NCBI GenBank assembly: GCA_024277475.1
Contig: JAJRVC010000249.1
Coordinates: 1-15,087 of the forward strand
DNA: 15,087 bases
DNA from: Deltaproteobacteria bacterium
GTDB lineage: Bacteria > Desulfobacterota > Desulfobacteria > Desulfobacterales > JAFDCJ01
Direction: 5' to 3'
Shown in pieces: positions 1-7,146 of the stretch. Each line of letters starts with the position of its first letter. Position 1 is the first letter of the stretch. The position numbers and the translations under genes were made by a program. The notes below the pieces were generated by a model that saw only the letters and a list, made by a program, of their open reading frames with translations, did no database searches and was not told the DNA's origin.

Positions 1-1
1 C

Positions 2-112
2 AAATGCGTCCTCGATGTTTTTGCCGGCCGTGAGCCCCGGAATGTCGCCAACAGGCAAATACTGAAATCCGAACGCTGGAAACATCTCCGGCCGATTGAA
101 ACTGCGGCTTAG
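2..112 (+). CDS. D-isomer-specific 2-hydroxyacid dehydrogenase, C-terminal fragment (partial)
   Basis: The frame beginning at base 2 is open from the window edge to a TAG at 110-112 and gives 36 residues. The stretch LDVFAGREPRNVANRQIL, followed by a terminal Arg-Trp, resembles the extreme C-terminus of NAD(P)-dependent D-2-hydroxyacid dehydrogenases (phosphoglycerate dehydrogenase / glyoxylate reductase type). In that family the last helix is followed by a G-x-x-P-x-x-x-x-N-x-x-x-L pattern. These enzymes interconvert 2-oxo acids and D-2-hydroxy acids. The aldolase gene starts 64 bp downstream on the same strand with no terminator between, so the two are probably co-transcribed. The Rossmann domain and catalytic residues lie outside the window, so the family call rests on this short tail only. 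An opposite-strand reading of the same bases is possible but has no recognisable motif. Confidence 0.5.
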   Translation, partial: KCVLDVFAGREPRNVANRQILKSERWKHLRPIETAA

Positions 113-176
113 TTGTTCTCACACATAGCACACTGAGGACACAGAAACTTTTTACCTTATATTGGAGATTTAAGAA

Positions 177-1064
177 ATGAAAAAAAAATTCTCAGGTATT
201 GCGGCACCGATTGCGACACCCTTTGTAAATCAGGAGGTCGCATACGACCGTCTAAGATCCAACATGCAACAATACAGGCAGACAAAACTGGCGGGATTTT
301 TTGCCCTTGGCAGCAACGGCGAGAGCAAGTTTCTGACTGAAACTGAAAAACTGAAAGTGCTTGAAGTGGTGCTGCAGGAAAAGGCCGATCATCAGATCGT
401 GATGGCAGGTGCCGGATATGAGTCTACGCGCCGGACAATATCCTTTAGCCGAAAAGTCGCAGAGATGGGGGCAGATTTTGTTTCCATTCTTACCCCTTCG
501 TATTTCAAAAAACGCTTAACCGATGAAGCCCTGATCGGCTATTACACCGATGTAGCGGATGGAGTTCCCGTTCCTGTGATTGCTTATAATGCACCCGGGT
601 TTACCGGTATGACCCTTTCTGCGAAAGTCATCGAAACAATCTCCGGACACCCTAATATCGCCGGGATGAAAGATACGTCCAAAGGCAATATGAGCACCTA
701 TATCAGTGCAGCGGGTGAAGACTTCAATATCCTTTCGGGCACCGTCAGCACCCTGTTCGAATCCCTGCTGCTTGGAGCCAGCGGAGGCGTCATCTCACTG
801 GCCAATGCCTTTCCTGCGTCCTGCTGCCAGCTTTACGAGGCGTGCAGGGCCGTCGACCTGGACAATGCTCTGAAGTTGCACTACCGTCTGATCAATTTGA
901 ACAAATCAGTGTCAGGAAGTTTCGGGGTTGCAGGGGTTAAATACGCGATGGAGTTAGCGGGATATCATGGCGGCGATCCCCGTCTGCCGTTGCTTCCGTT
1001 GCCAAGTGAAGGCAAGCAATCCATAAAAGAAGCGGTCGTAAAGGCAGGACTGTTGGATAGATAA
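177..1064 (+). CDS. DHDPS/NanA-superfamily class I aldolase (pyruvate- or 2-oxo-acid-forming lyase)
   Basis: The protein has 295 aa, the usual length for the DapA/NAL superfamily, and is a cytoplasmic TIM barrel. Family landmarks are visible: the carboxylate-binding GSNGE at residues 45-49 (GTTGE in classical DapA), the catalytic Tyr137 in YNAPGFTG, and the Schiff-base Lys165 in GMKDTS. Members condense or cleave pyruvate with an aldehyde: dihydrodipicolinate synthase, N-acetylneuraminate lyase, 2-keto-3-deoxy-gluconate aldolase, 4-hydroxy-2-oxoglutarate aldolase and related dehydratases. Ser in place of the first Thr of GTTGE, and the sugar-catabolic neighbourhood (hydroxyacid dehydrogenase upstream, FGGY kinase downstream, ABC sugar importer), argue for a catabolic 2-keto-3-deoxy acid aldolase rather than lysine synthesis. 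The ATG is supported by GGAG at 164-167 with a 9-nt spacer. The precise substrate is unknown, so no symbol is given. Confidence 0.88.
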   Translation: MKKKFSGIAAPIATPFVNQEVAYDRLRSNMQQYRQTKLAGFFALGSNGESKFLTETEKLKVLEVVLQEKADHQIVMAGAGYESTRRTISFSRKVAEMGADFVSILTPSYFKKRLTDEALIGYYTDVADGVPVPVIAYNAPGFTGMTLSAKVIETISGHPNIAGMKDTSKGNMSTYISAAGEDFNILSGTVSTLFESLLLGASGGVISLANAFPASCCQLYEACRAVDLDNALKLHYRLINLNKSVSGSFGVAGVKYAMELAGYHGGDPRLPLLPLPSEGKQSIKEAVVKAGLLDR

Positions 1065-1234
1065 AAGTGGAATTCGGAAGGCAAAAGGCGTAAGGCGCGG
1101 GGAGGAAAAGATAGCAGCTCAAAGGTAGGATAGGATATAATCGATTTACCACGTGTGAAATTACATTAAGCCGCTTTGGCTGCCGGCAACCGGGTTCGCA
1201 AGAAACACCGCTTGGCCGGAACAGTGAATTTTTC

Positions 1235-1373
1235 GAACGTCGAACATTGACAATCTCGTAAAGAATCAAAATTCTTGAATTTTGATTCTTATAACCCATT
1301 GTAACCATTAAGTGTTAAATTTTATTTTTGTGTTTTTTGTGCCTTTTTGCGGCCATATCGACGTTCGACGTTC
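1235..1373. repeat. Candidate interspersed/miniature element with 11-bp terminal inverted repeats
   Basis: GAACGTCGAAC at 1235-1245 is the exact reverse complement of GTTCGACGTTC at 1363-1373. The right copy is followed by a T run, and a perfect palindrome sits inside the element. The short TCGAAC/GTTCGA-rich inverted repeats are reminiscent of noncoding dispersed repeats in deltaproteobacterial genomes, but this is from memory. Whether it occurs elsewhere in the genome cannot be seen from one copy. No target-site duplication was identified. Confidence 0.45.
1261..1290. repeat. Perfect palindrome, 14-bp arms, 2-nt centre
   Basis: AAGAATCAAAATTC at 1261-1274 pairs perfectly with the arm at 1277-1290, separated only by TT. 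The arms are AT-rich and not followed by a T run, so this is not a classical terminator. A 2-nt centre is too tight for an RNA hairpin without opening inner pairs. It suits a cruciform, a protein-binding dyad, or the core of the surrounding repeat element. Confidence 0.75.
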
Positions 1374-1514
1374 ATTTTTTTAGTTGACTCATCATATAAA
1401 AATAGCAAAGCTCAAAGTTTCTTTTCGATTAAACTGGTCGCTTTTTCAGACCAACGGCGGCGCTGAAAGCGGAATGTTTGCCTAAAAATTTTAGTTTTAG
1501 TCATTTCTATTTAA

Positions 1515-2834
1515 ATGGACAGTATCTTAGCCATAGACGTCGGGACCCAGTCGCTAAGGGCCTGCATCCTGGATTCTGAATTATCAATTCTGGAAAGGCA
1601 GCAGGTGCATTATAAGCCGCAGGTGATCTCCAGCAATAAAGTTGAAATTGATGCCGAAATCCTCTGGACTGCGCTGGTTCAGGCCTGCAACAAATTAAAG
1701 GGTAAGCGCTGCGTTTCAGTGGTTACATTTTCTACACTTTGTCCTTCTCTGATTCCCATGGATGCCGATGGTCGTCCCCTGCGTCCGATCATTCTTCATC
1801 TCGATCGTCGCAGCTATCGCCAGGCGCAATGGGCCTTGCAAAAGGTCGGCGAAGACGCATTTTTAAACATTGCCGGAAATCTTCCGATACCCGGCGGCAT
1901 TTCAGCCACAAGCCTGCTATGGGTCAGAGATCATGAGCCTGAAATTTATTCCCGAAAAGGGGTCTGTTTCGGCCATGCGGTCACCTTCTTCTCAAAGCGC
2001 CTGACCGGACATTTTGTAATCGATCCTTCGAATGCTTCATTTACAGGGCTGTATGATACGGTTGGATATGGTGATTGGGATGACAGGCTGCTGCAGCCGC
2101 TGGAAATCGACAAGTGCAAACTTCCTGAAGTGACACTCTCGACTTCGATTGCCGGGGAACTCATCGAACCGGCGGCACGAACGCTTGGGCTGCCGAAAAA
2201 TACTCCGGTTGTTATCGGTGCCAATGACACCACCTGCGCAGCCGTCGGAGCCGGCGTTACCCGTGCAGGTGACATCATGAACACCTCCGGAACGGTTGAA
2301 ATCCTGGTCCTCGGCCTGGAAAAGCCGATTGTTTCCAAAAATCATCTCTTGCGAACCCACGCCTACCCGGGCAAATGGCTTGCGATGCGAACCGTCGGAG
2401 CCGGCGGTGCCTCCATTGAGTGGTTTAGGACTAATTTTTGCAAAGATATGACCCAAAAGACTTTTTATGAAGACTATCTAAGCCGGGTTTTAGCTTCGAA
2501 TAAAGTGCCTGAAGCAAGATTTTATCCTTACTTATCAGGCGATCGGCACCGGATCAAACGCAAAAGCGGCGCATTTACGCGTTTGACTTTAAACACGGAT
2601 CGTGATGATATCCTGCTTGCCCTTGTTCATGGCATCATTTCGTTTCAGATTGAAAGTATTTCTGAATGGAAAAAGAGTGTACGGTTGTCAAGCGAAATAT
2701 ACCATGTCGGTGGTGGCGCCAGTAATGCCTATACCGGTTACAAGCAGAGCATGTTAAAAGAATTTCGATTCGTGCAATTGGGTGAAACGACGTTACGCGG
2801 TGCGGCGCAATTGGCGCTGGAGGCATTGAAGTAA
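1515..2834 (+). CDS. FGGY-family carbohydrate kinase
   Basis: The protein has 439 aa, somewhat shorter than the roughly 480-520 aa usual for xylulokinase, glycerol kinase and gluconokinase types. The ATP-binding actin-like fold is marked by IDVGTQS at residues 7-13 (phosphate 1 loop), GANDTT at 235-240 with Asp238 as the likely catalytic base, NTSGTVE at 256-262 (phosphate 2 region), PYLSGDR at 338-344 (family PYLxGER), and a C-terminal adenosine-loop GGGA at 399-402 near LRGAAQLA. It should transfer phosphate from ATP to a sugar, polyol or sugar acid in the cytoplasm. The start is fixed by a TAA immediately before the ATG (1512-1514); no clear Shine-Dalgarno precedes it. It converges on the DeoR gene, whose family typically senses the phosphorylated product of such kinases. 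Substrate specificity cannot be assigned from sequence alone. Confidence 0.88.
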   Translation: MDSILAIDVGTQSLRACILDSELSILERQQVHYKPQVISSNKVEIDAEILWTALVQACNKLKGKRCVSVVTFSTLCPSLIPMDADGRPLRPIILHLDRRSYRQAQWALQKVGEDAFLNIAGNLPIPGGISATSLLWVRDHEPEIYSRKGVCFGHAVTFFSKRLTGHFVIDPSNASFTGLYDTVGYGDWDDRLLQPLEIDKCKLPEVTLSTSIAGELIEPAARTLGLPKNTPVVIGANDTTCAAVGAGVTRAGDIMNTSGTVEILVLGLEKPIVSKNHLLRTHAYPGKWLAMRTVGAGGASIEWFRTNFCKDMTQKTFYEDYLSRVLASNKVPEARFYPYLSGDRHRIKRKSGAFTRLTLNTDRDDILLALVHGIISFQIESISEWKKSVRLSSEIYHVGGGASNAYTGYKQSMLKEFRFVQLGETTLRGAAQLALEALK

Positions 2835-2857
2835 AGATTCATGTATCAATGCACGCA

Positions 2858-2903
2858 ATGGCCTGTCGGCAAAATTTGGCGTGCCGGTTCCCGGAATGGC
2901 CAT
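2858..2903. terminator. Nested inverted repeat between convergent kinase and deoR-type genes
   Basis: ATGGCC at 2858-2863 pairs with GGCCAT at 2898-2903. Inside it CGGCA at 2867-2871 pairs with TGCCG at 2882-2886. The position between two convergent stop codons suggests a transcription end, but there is no flanking T tract on either strand, so terminator function is tentative. Confidence 0.25.
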
Positions 2904-3694
2904 CACAACCTCATACCCGAATCTGTATCTGCAATTTCAAAATCGATTGCATATTTATTGAATAAGCCGATGAATTCATCAGAAATACCCGAATCGGTTA
3001 TAAAGATGTTGACGTCTTCAAACGGCATTACCTTGGTGAGCACATTTCTGCCAAATTTTGAATGATCCGCCACGACGATTTTAGTATCAGATAATCCAAC
3101 AATTTCACTGACAAATGTCGAACTGAGAAATTCATAATTGGTTATTCCTTTTTCTTCAGTAATACCACCGGCACCCAGGATTATTTTTGAAGGGTTGAAT
3201 TCCTGCAGCATTCTCGGAACCGTTGGGCCTTCGATGCAATTGTTGGAATAATCTATTATTCCACCGAGCACGATTACTTTGGCATTCGGCTTATCTCGCA
3301 ATTCATATATAATATCGATACCGTTGGTTATTACCGTAATACTTTTTTTGGGATCCAACTGCCGTGCAATATGTATGGTTGTCGTACCATAGAGCAATAC
3401 CAAAATATCTCCATCTTGGATATATTCCTGGGCAGACCTGCCGATTGCTTCCTTTTCCCGGGAAAAAAAAGCCATACGGTGTTTATACATCATATTACCG
3501 TTTAATTCCGCCTGCCCGGTGATTGCAACGCCACCTCTGAATTTTTTAAGGATCCCTTTGCGCAGCAGATGATTGATATCCCTCCTTAACGTAGAGATCG
3601 AACATCCTGTCAGTTGAAGTAACGTATCGATACCGATTCTTCCTGATTTTCGGCATGCCTCCAAAATAATTTCGTGTCGCTCAAATGCAAACAT
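2903..3694 (-). CDS. DeoR/GlpR-family transcriptional regulator
   Basis: The protein has 263 aa, typical of the family. The N-terminal winged helix-turn-helix (residues about 5-58) includes the recognition segment CSISTLRRDINHL, close to the DeoR signature with the conserved S-x-x-T-[IL]-R-R-D-[IL]. The C-terminal DeoRC sugar-phosphate sensor (about 75-235) shows GDILVLLYGTTTIHIA, TNGIDI, a GG near 140 and ADHSKFGR. Members are mostly repressors released by phosphorylated sugar intermediates. The ATG is preceded on its strand by GGAG with an 8-nt spacer. It is transcribed divergently from the ABC importer across a 775-bp AT-rich region, and convergently with the kinase. The natural model is control of the importer, and perhaps the oxidoreductase operon, by a phosphorylated catabolite. 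The effector is not predictable. Confidence 0.92.
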   Translation of the reverse strand: MFAFERHEIILEACRKSGRIGIDTLLQLTGCSISTLRRDINHLLRKGILKKFRGGVAITGQAELNGNMMYKHRMAFFSREKEAIGRSAQEYIQDGDILVLLYGTTTIHIARQLDPKKSITVITNGIDIIYELRDKPNAKVIVLGGIIDYSNNCIEGPTVPRMLQEFNPSKIILGAGGITEEKGITNYEFLSSTFVSEIVGLSDTKIVVADHSKFGRNVLTKVMPFEDVNIFITDSGISDEFIGLFNKYAIDFEIADTDSGMRL

Positions 3695-3821
3695 CCGTTA
3701 CACTCCAAATTTTATAATGAGCACCAAAACTGACATGGGTTATAAACAATACAAATTAAAAAGAAAATTAGCTGAACCCATTTTTCTTTTTAACCGATCA
3801 GATTAAAAGAATCAATAAATA

Positions 3822-3862
3822 ATTTTTTTTGAATAATTTTTGAATCTTTTTGAATTTTTTTT
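3822..3862. repeat. Helically phased TTTTTGAAT repeats (T-tracts)
   Basis: TTTTTGAAT occurs at 3826-3834, 3837-3845 and 3847-3855, spaced 11 and 10 bp, and is followed by another eight-T run. Such phasing of A/T tracts at the helical repeat is expected to bend DNA. It lies in the divergent control region beside the regulator gene. Confidence 0.6.
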
Positions 3863-3904
3863 AAGTTAGTTGACAATAATAAGAATGATTACCAATAACT
3901 ATTT

Positions 3905-3918
3905 CAGAAATATTTCTG
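3905..3918. promoter_or_regulatory. Perfect 14-bp palindrome, candidate operator
   Basis: CAGAAATATTTCTG is fully self-complementary with no spacer. It sits between the divergent DeoR-type gene and the ABC importer, upstream of the predicted promoter at 4030-4058. Its size suits a dimeric helix-turn-helix protein. Binding by the adjacent regulator is inferred from location only. Confidence 0.45.
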
Positions 3919-3981
3919 GGTTCCGCAATTGATCAATAATTTTTTTTTATTTATATAACAGTATTTTAAATTGCTTTTGCC

Positions 3982-4015
3982 ATATTTTATATGCGGGATA
4001 ACCCCTGTAAAATAT
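3982..4015 (+). promoter_or_regulatory. Dyad / hairpin upstream of the -35 box
   Basis: ATATTTTA at 3982-3989 pairs with TAAAATAT at 4008-4015, with a weaker inner GGG/CCC pairing, and the right arm runs on into five more T residues. It ends about 14 bp before the predicted -35 box. It could be an operator half-site pair, or a terminator-like hairpin isolating upstream transcription. Confidence 0.35.
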
Positions 4016-4029
4016 TTTTTAAATAAATC

Positions 4030-4058
4030 TTGACAATTTAATTCAGTTTGAATATATA
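4030..4058 (+). promoter_or_regulatory. Predicted sigma70-type promoter for the ABC importer operon
   Basis: A perfect -35 box TTGACA at 4030-4035 is followed by a 17-bp spacer and TATATA at 4053-4058 (4 of 6 matches to the -10 consensus). Transcription would begin near 4065, giving a leader of about 400 nt before the ATG at 4470. The surrounding AT-richness raises the chance of spurious matches, but the spacing is optimal. Confidence 0.5.
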
Positions 4059-4072
4059 GAAATAATTTAGTG

Positions 4073-4108
4073 ATTTGTCATGATTTTATTTAATCTTTTT
4101 TGACAAAT
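4073..4108. promoter_or_regulatory. ATTTGTCA...TGACAAAT inverted repeat just downstream of the predicted promoter
   Basis: ATTTGTCA at 4073-4080 is the reverse complement of TGACAAAT at 4101-4108, with centres about 28 bp apart. It overlaps the expected transcription start and early leader, a typical place for repressor binding. The right arm overlaps a second TTGACA box (4100-4105) that lacks a good -10 partner. Confidence 0.4.
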
Positions 4109-5438
4109 TATCTATTTGTTATTCAGATCTTCTTTGCCGCATCAGGACGCTTAAAAACAGATTGTACAATATCCAGTACCTAAAGAGTTTCACTCCGACA
4201 AGCATAAACTTTGTCCAGTTCACATTATTCCGGGGTAGTCATTAATCTTTGACTTTTATTTTTCAGCTTTTACACCGCAAAAAATCGATGCATCAAAGTC
4301 CTGTGTTACCGCAACAATTCCGGGTATTCATGACCGTTGTTGCAGTTTCGAGCGGACCTGCAAGATTACAAAAAAAAACCTGGCTGAAAGGGGGTGATAC
4401 AAACCCTTGTTCCCGTTCAATAGCGCATTGTGTTAGACATTAACCGGTTTTAAAAAAAGGAGTATAGGTATGAAAAGGATCTTGTCATCGCTTATGAGTT
4501 TAAGCGCAATTCTTGTTTTTTTTGTAGCTGTTTCATCAATACAAGCGGCAGGGGGAAAATTTAGCCTTCAGGATATTCCGGAAATCAAGAATAAAAGAGA
4601 GCTTAATACCATGGTTGAGACCGGACAGGCCTGGGATAAGATTATGCCCTATATTGAGGCATTCACAAAAAAGACCGGTGTTAAGGTAAATGTAGAGCGT
4701 GTGGCTTCACCGGTTGTGTACTCAAAAGAAAATATAGAGCTCATGGGAGGTACGGGGTATTACGACGTCGTTTATGTTGAAACCGCATGGACTGTGGAAT
4801 GGTCGGATTATCTCTACAAACTGAAAAATTTAGCTGCCAAATATGATCCGGCCGGTGTTGAAGGGTTTCAAAAAGACATTGTTAACCATTCGCCGTCAAT
4901 TCTGATCTGCGGCCAGGCTTATGGCGACCAAATGGTCCTGCCTTTTTACACCTACCACATGGGAATGTTTATTCGCCAGGATGTGTATGATGATCCCACC
5001 GAGCAGGCAAATTTCAAAACCAAATACGGCTACGACCTGAAAGCCCCCACAAATAGTAAGGAGCTGTATGATCACGGTGAATTTTTTACCCGCAAAAAGG
5101 GGGACAAGTTAAAAGGCAAAGTCCTTGGACATGAACTTTACGGCCTGGCCTTGCAGGCCGGAGCCTACCAGATCAATGATGAAATCAGCTGCCGCTTATG
5201 GGGCAAAGGATCTGACTATGCAACGGTTGTAAGGGATTCCAGCGGCAAGATTAAAGAATTTGTAATCACAAAAGAGAATAAAAAAGCACTCAAGGACACC
5301 CTGACGGAATATAAAAATGAGCTTAAATGGGCCTCTCCCGGTAGCCTGACGGCCAATTTCGATTTTGTTGTTGCCCAGCAGGGCCAGGGCCGTGCGATCA
5401 TTCAGGCGACCCAGTTCTCCAACTGTTTTGCGTGGACT

Positions 5439-5441
5439 TAG
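5439..5441 (+). other. In-frame TAG within the substrate-binding protein gene
   Basis: TAG is codon 324 of the frame starting at 4470, with coding sequence of the same family on both sides. A one-base change from GAG, CAG, AAG or TGG would create it. TAG also ends at least six other genes in this window, so general amber readthrough or pyrrolysine decoding is unlikely. Confidence 0.85.
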
Positions 5442-5447
5442 AGTATT

Positions 5448-5933
5448 TTGAAAAAAAATGTACCCGACGGTCGTCTGGGGATATATCCCACCATCGGCAA
5501 CCAGCCATACACCGGTGCCTGGTCGGTTGGAGTCGCCAAGGCCAGCAATAACCCGGAAGCTTCTTACTGGTTTGTACGCTACCTGGCATCTTTTGAACTG
5601 CAGATGGTGGTAATGAAAGAAGGCGGCCAGTTGAGTACCCGCATGGATGTAATCAATGATCCGATTTGGAAAACCGCCGAAAACCAATATCCATACGGAA
5701 TTCTAGTCTACTATCTGTCAACCATCTGGCCTGCTCAGGCCAAGTATGTTCCCGATTACTGGTATTTCAACACCAAAGCCGGGGGTAAAGTTTACGAAAT
5801 GCAGATGAATGTTTTTCACAAACCCATGGCGGGCGAAGCCAGTGTTGATGAGGCTGTCAATGAAGCAGTAACCAGAACCCTCGAACTGACATCCAAGTTC
5901 GACAAAAAAATCCCCATTCGTGAGGAAAATTAG
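5448..5933 (+). CDS. C-terminal third of the interrupted substrate-binding protein
   Basis: This 161-aa stretch is the part of the solute-binding protein downstream of the amber codon. It contains the aromatic GNQPYTGAW region and the closing hinge helices of the C-terminal lobe. A TTG at 5448 could formally start it, but no Shine-Dalgarno precedes it and there is no signal peptide. If made alone it would be a cytoplasmic fragment with no transport role. It is listed because an automatic annotation would show it as a separate gene. Confidence 0.4.
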   Translation: MKKNVPDGRLGIYPTIGNQPYTGAWSVGVAKASNNPEASYWFVRYLASFELQMVVMKEGGQLSTRMDVINDPIWKTAENQYPYGILVYYLSTIWPAQAKYVPDYWYFNTKAGGKVYEMQMNVFHKPMAGEASVDEAVNEAVTRTLELTSKFDKKIPIREEN

Positions 5934-5949
5934 CAAAGCGTATCGAATG

Positions 5950-5975
5950 TCATCCCGGGGTATCCCCCGGGATGA
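5950..5975 (+). terminator. Strong hairpin after the substrate-binding gene (perfect 11-bp GC-rich stem)
   Basis: TCATCCCGGGG at 5950-5960 pairs perfectly with CCCCGGGATGA at 5965-5975 around a TATC loop. No T run follows, so it is not a complete intrinsic terminator. Hairpins between binding-protein and permease genes often protect the upstream mRNA from 3' decay, so the binding protein is made in excess (malE-malF style); that is the likely role here. The rest of the 247-bp gap before the permease shows no gene. Confidence 0.55.
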
Positions 5976-6180
5976 TTGATCAAACCTGAAAAAGCAGTCG
6001 GTGCAAATACCGCCTTGCGGCATCTATCAGACATTGCTGCCGAATGCCGGGATACCAGTGTTAGCAGCCGTTTCCGCTGCCCACACAAAAAGTATCCGAC
6101 TCATCATGCGTGATTTCTGTCTGTGCTGTCACAGTTTAAAATAAAAAAGATCGAAACTAATAAATTTCAAAGGAGGCGGG

Positions 6181-7131
6181 GTGAACACGAATATGCTTCG
6201 CGAAGAAACAACAGGTGCGGGTAAAAATATTCAGCCTTTTGCAGTAGGCAGAAAACCCACAATCTGGGAAATCCTCACCAGTGAGCGATACTTCAAATGG
6301 ACATTACTCATACCTTTGCTGTTACTACTCCTGATCTTCATGCTCTATCCGTTGTTTTTCTGTCTTTATTACTCCTTTCAGGAATGGGGTATGCAGGGCG
6401 ATGCCATATTCGTCGGATTGCATAACTACCGGCAGATGCTGAACGACGGATCGTTTCTGACGGCACTGGGACGAACCTTTGAAGTTTTGGTCATCTGCAT
6501 ACTGGCTGAACTGTCAATTGGCCTGGGGTTGGCAATTCTATGGAATCGTGAATTCAAAGGACAAAATGTTGTCCGGGGGCTTGCCCTTTTGCCGCTAATG
6601 GTCGCCCCCCTGGTGCTGTCCCTGCTGTGGAATTTTCTGCTTGAATATGATTTCGGCGCATTGAATCAGATACTGGCTGCCATTGGGCTTAACAAGATCT
6701 ATTGGTGGTCGCCTCAATTCGCACTGTACACTATTTGCGGGATTACCGTCTGGCAGTGGTTCCCCTTCTCAGTCTTTGTATTGCTCGCCGGACTGAGAAG
6801 TCTGCCGAAAGATGTTTTCGAAGCGGCCAAAGTAGATGGGGCCGGCGAATGGTACACCTTTAGAAGGCTCACCCTGCCGATGGTAAGCCCCCTGCTTATG
6901 ATCATCGTTGTTCTGAGGTCTATGTGGCTCATTCGGTTGTTTGATCCGCTATATGGAACGACGCGCGGGGGTGTCCAGACCGAATTGTTGGACTGGACGG
7001 TATACCGGACGGCTTTTGTCTTCTTTGATGTGGGTTATGGATCCGCTATGGCAATATTCTCACTTTTTCTGACGATTGCTATTTGCGCCGTTATGTTCCG
7101 GCTGCTGATGAAAACGTTTGGTGAGGTGTAA
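6181..7131 (+). CDS. ABC carbohydrate importer permease, MalF/UgpA type
   Basis: The 316-aa inner-membrane protein has a cytoplasmic N-terminus of about 38 residues and six predicted membrane segments, beginning WTLLIPLLLLLLIFMLYPLF (about 40-59). The cytoplasmic EAA loop that docks to the ATPase is clear: EAAKVDGAGEWYTFRRLTLP at residues 214-233, with the conserved Gly220. It forms the channel half that pairs with the next permease. GTG at 6181 is chosen because AAGGAGG (6170-6176) lies just upstream, although the 4-nt spacer is short; an ATG at 6193 is the alternative and would sit 16 nt away. It follows the interrupted binding-protein gene after a 247-bp gap with a strong hairpin, and is otherwise intact. 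Confidence 0.92.
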   Translation: MNTNMLREETTGAGKNIQPFAVGRKPTIWEILTSERYFKWTLLIPLLLLLLIFMLYPLFFCLYYSFQEWGMQGDAIFVGLHNYRQMLNDGSFLTALGRTFEVLVICILAELSIGLGLAILWNREFKGQNVVRGLALLPLMVAPLVLSLLWNFLLEYDFGALNQILAAIGLNKIYWWSPQFALYTICGITVWQWFPFSVFVLLAGLRSLPKDVFEAAKVDGAGEWYTFRRLTLPMVSPLLMIIVVLRSMWLIRLFDPLYGTTRGGVQTELLDWTVYRTAFVFFDVGYGSAMAIFSLFLTIAICAVMFRLLMKTFGEV

Positions 7132-7146
7132 TAAGCTTAAAGCATA

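Larger units (their letters stand above)
1065..1514. other. 450-bp intergenic region between aldolase and kinase genes
   Basis: No convincing gene is visible. The right part is AT-rich. It contains an 11-bp inverted repeat bracketing about 117 bp (1235-1245 / 1363-1373), with a near-continuous palindrome at 1261-1290 inside (both listed separately). A TTGACA at 1247-1252 has no acceptable -10 box at the right distance. No Shine-Dalgarno sequence precedes the kinase ATG. The kinase may therefore have its own poorly recognisable promoter, or rely on read-through from the aldolase. Confidence 0.6.
3695..4469. promoter_or_regulatory. 775-bp AT-rich divergent regulatory region between regulator and ABC importer
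   Basis: No credible gene is seen; a 64-codon reading frame at 4249-4443 looks like chance. The stretch from about 3740 to 4130 is very AT-rich, then composition returns toward the gene average. It holds phased T-tracts, a 14-bp palindrome, an 8-bp TTGATCAA palindrome (3929-3936), a hairpin-like dyad, three TTGACAA boxes (3870, 4030, 4100), and one well-spaced promoter. A leader of about 400 nt would separate that promoter from the substrate-binding gene. Within the leader GCAACAA and TTGTTGC, about 20 nt apart near 4310-4350, can form a stem. AAGGAG at 4457-4462 is the ribosome binding site for the gene at 4470. Confidence 0.7.
4470..5933 (+). pseudogene. ABC carbohydrate importer substrate-binding protein, interrupted by an in-frame amber codon
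   Basis: Read through, the frame encodes 487 sense or amber codons of a family-1 solute-binding protein. The N-terminus (Lys-Arg, a hydrophobic run, cleavage probably after SIQA near residue 26) is a Sec signal peptide, and no lipobox Cys is evident. The mature part should bind a sugar or polyol in the periplasm and deliver it to the two permeases encoded next. Codon 324 is TAG (5439-5441). Before it the protein ends FAWT; after it the same frame continues with family-like sequence (GIYPTIGNQPYTGAWSVGV, then ASYWFVRYLASF) to a second TAG at 5931-5933. The lesion is therefore a single nonsense change, not a frameshift. Start: AAGGAG at 4457-4462, 7 nt before the ATG. All downstream importer genes are intact, so the lesion is recent, suppressed, or a sequencing error. 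Confidence 0.82.

Noticed and set aside
1..85. - strand frame at the left edge beginning at an ATG at 85-83
   Set aside because: It reads plausibly as protein, but the + strand frame over the same bases ends like a 2-hydroxyacid dehydrogenase and fits the direction of the following gene.
1247..1275. TTGACA at 1247 as a kinase promoter
   Set aside because: There is no acceptable -10 box at 16-18 bp, and the match lies inside the repeat element.
937..1308. 123-codon - strand frame overlapping the aldolase 3' end
   Set aside because: No motif. It is antisense to a clear gene and runs through the inverted-repeat region.
2794..2903. Short - strand frame starting at a TGATG overlap with the deoR-type stop
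   Set aside because: Only about 36 codons, mostly antisense to the kinase 3' end, with no recognisable motif. It might be a remnant of a lost downstream gene, but this cannot be supported.
2841..3065. 74-codon + strand frame after the kinase
   Set aside because: It overlaps the strongly supported DeoR-type gene in antisense for most of its length and has no family features.
4249..4443. 64-codon reading frame in the leader of the importer operon
   Set aside because: No Shine-Dalgarno, no recognisable motif, unusual composition, and it lies where a leader RNA is expected.
5439..5441. TAG as a pyrrolysine codon in the substrate-binding protein
   Set aside because: At least six genes here end with TAG, which is not expected if TAG were routinely decoded, and solute-binding proteins are not known Pyl users. 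A nonsense change or an error is simpler.
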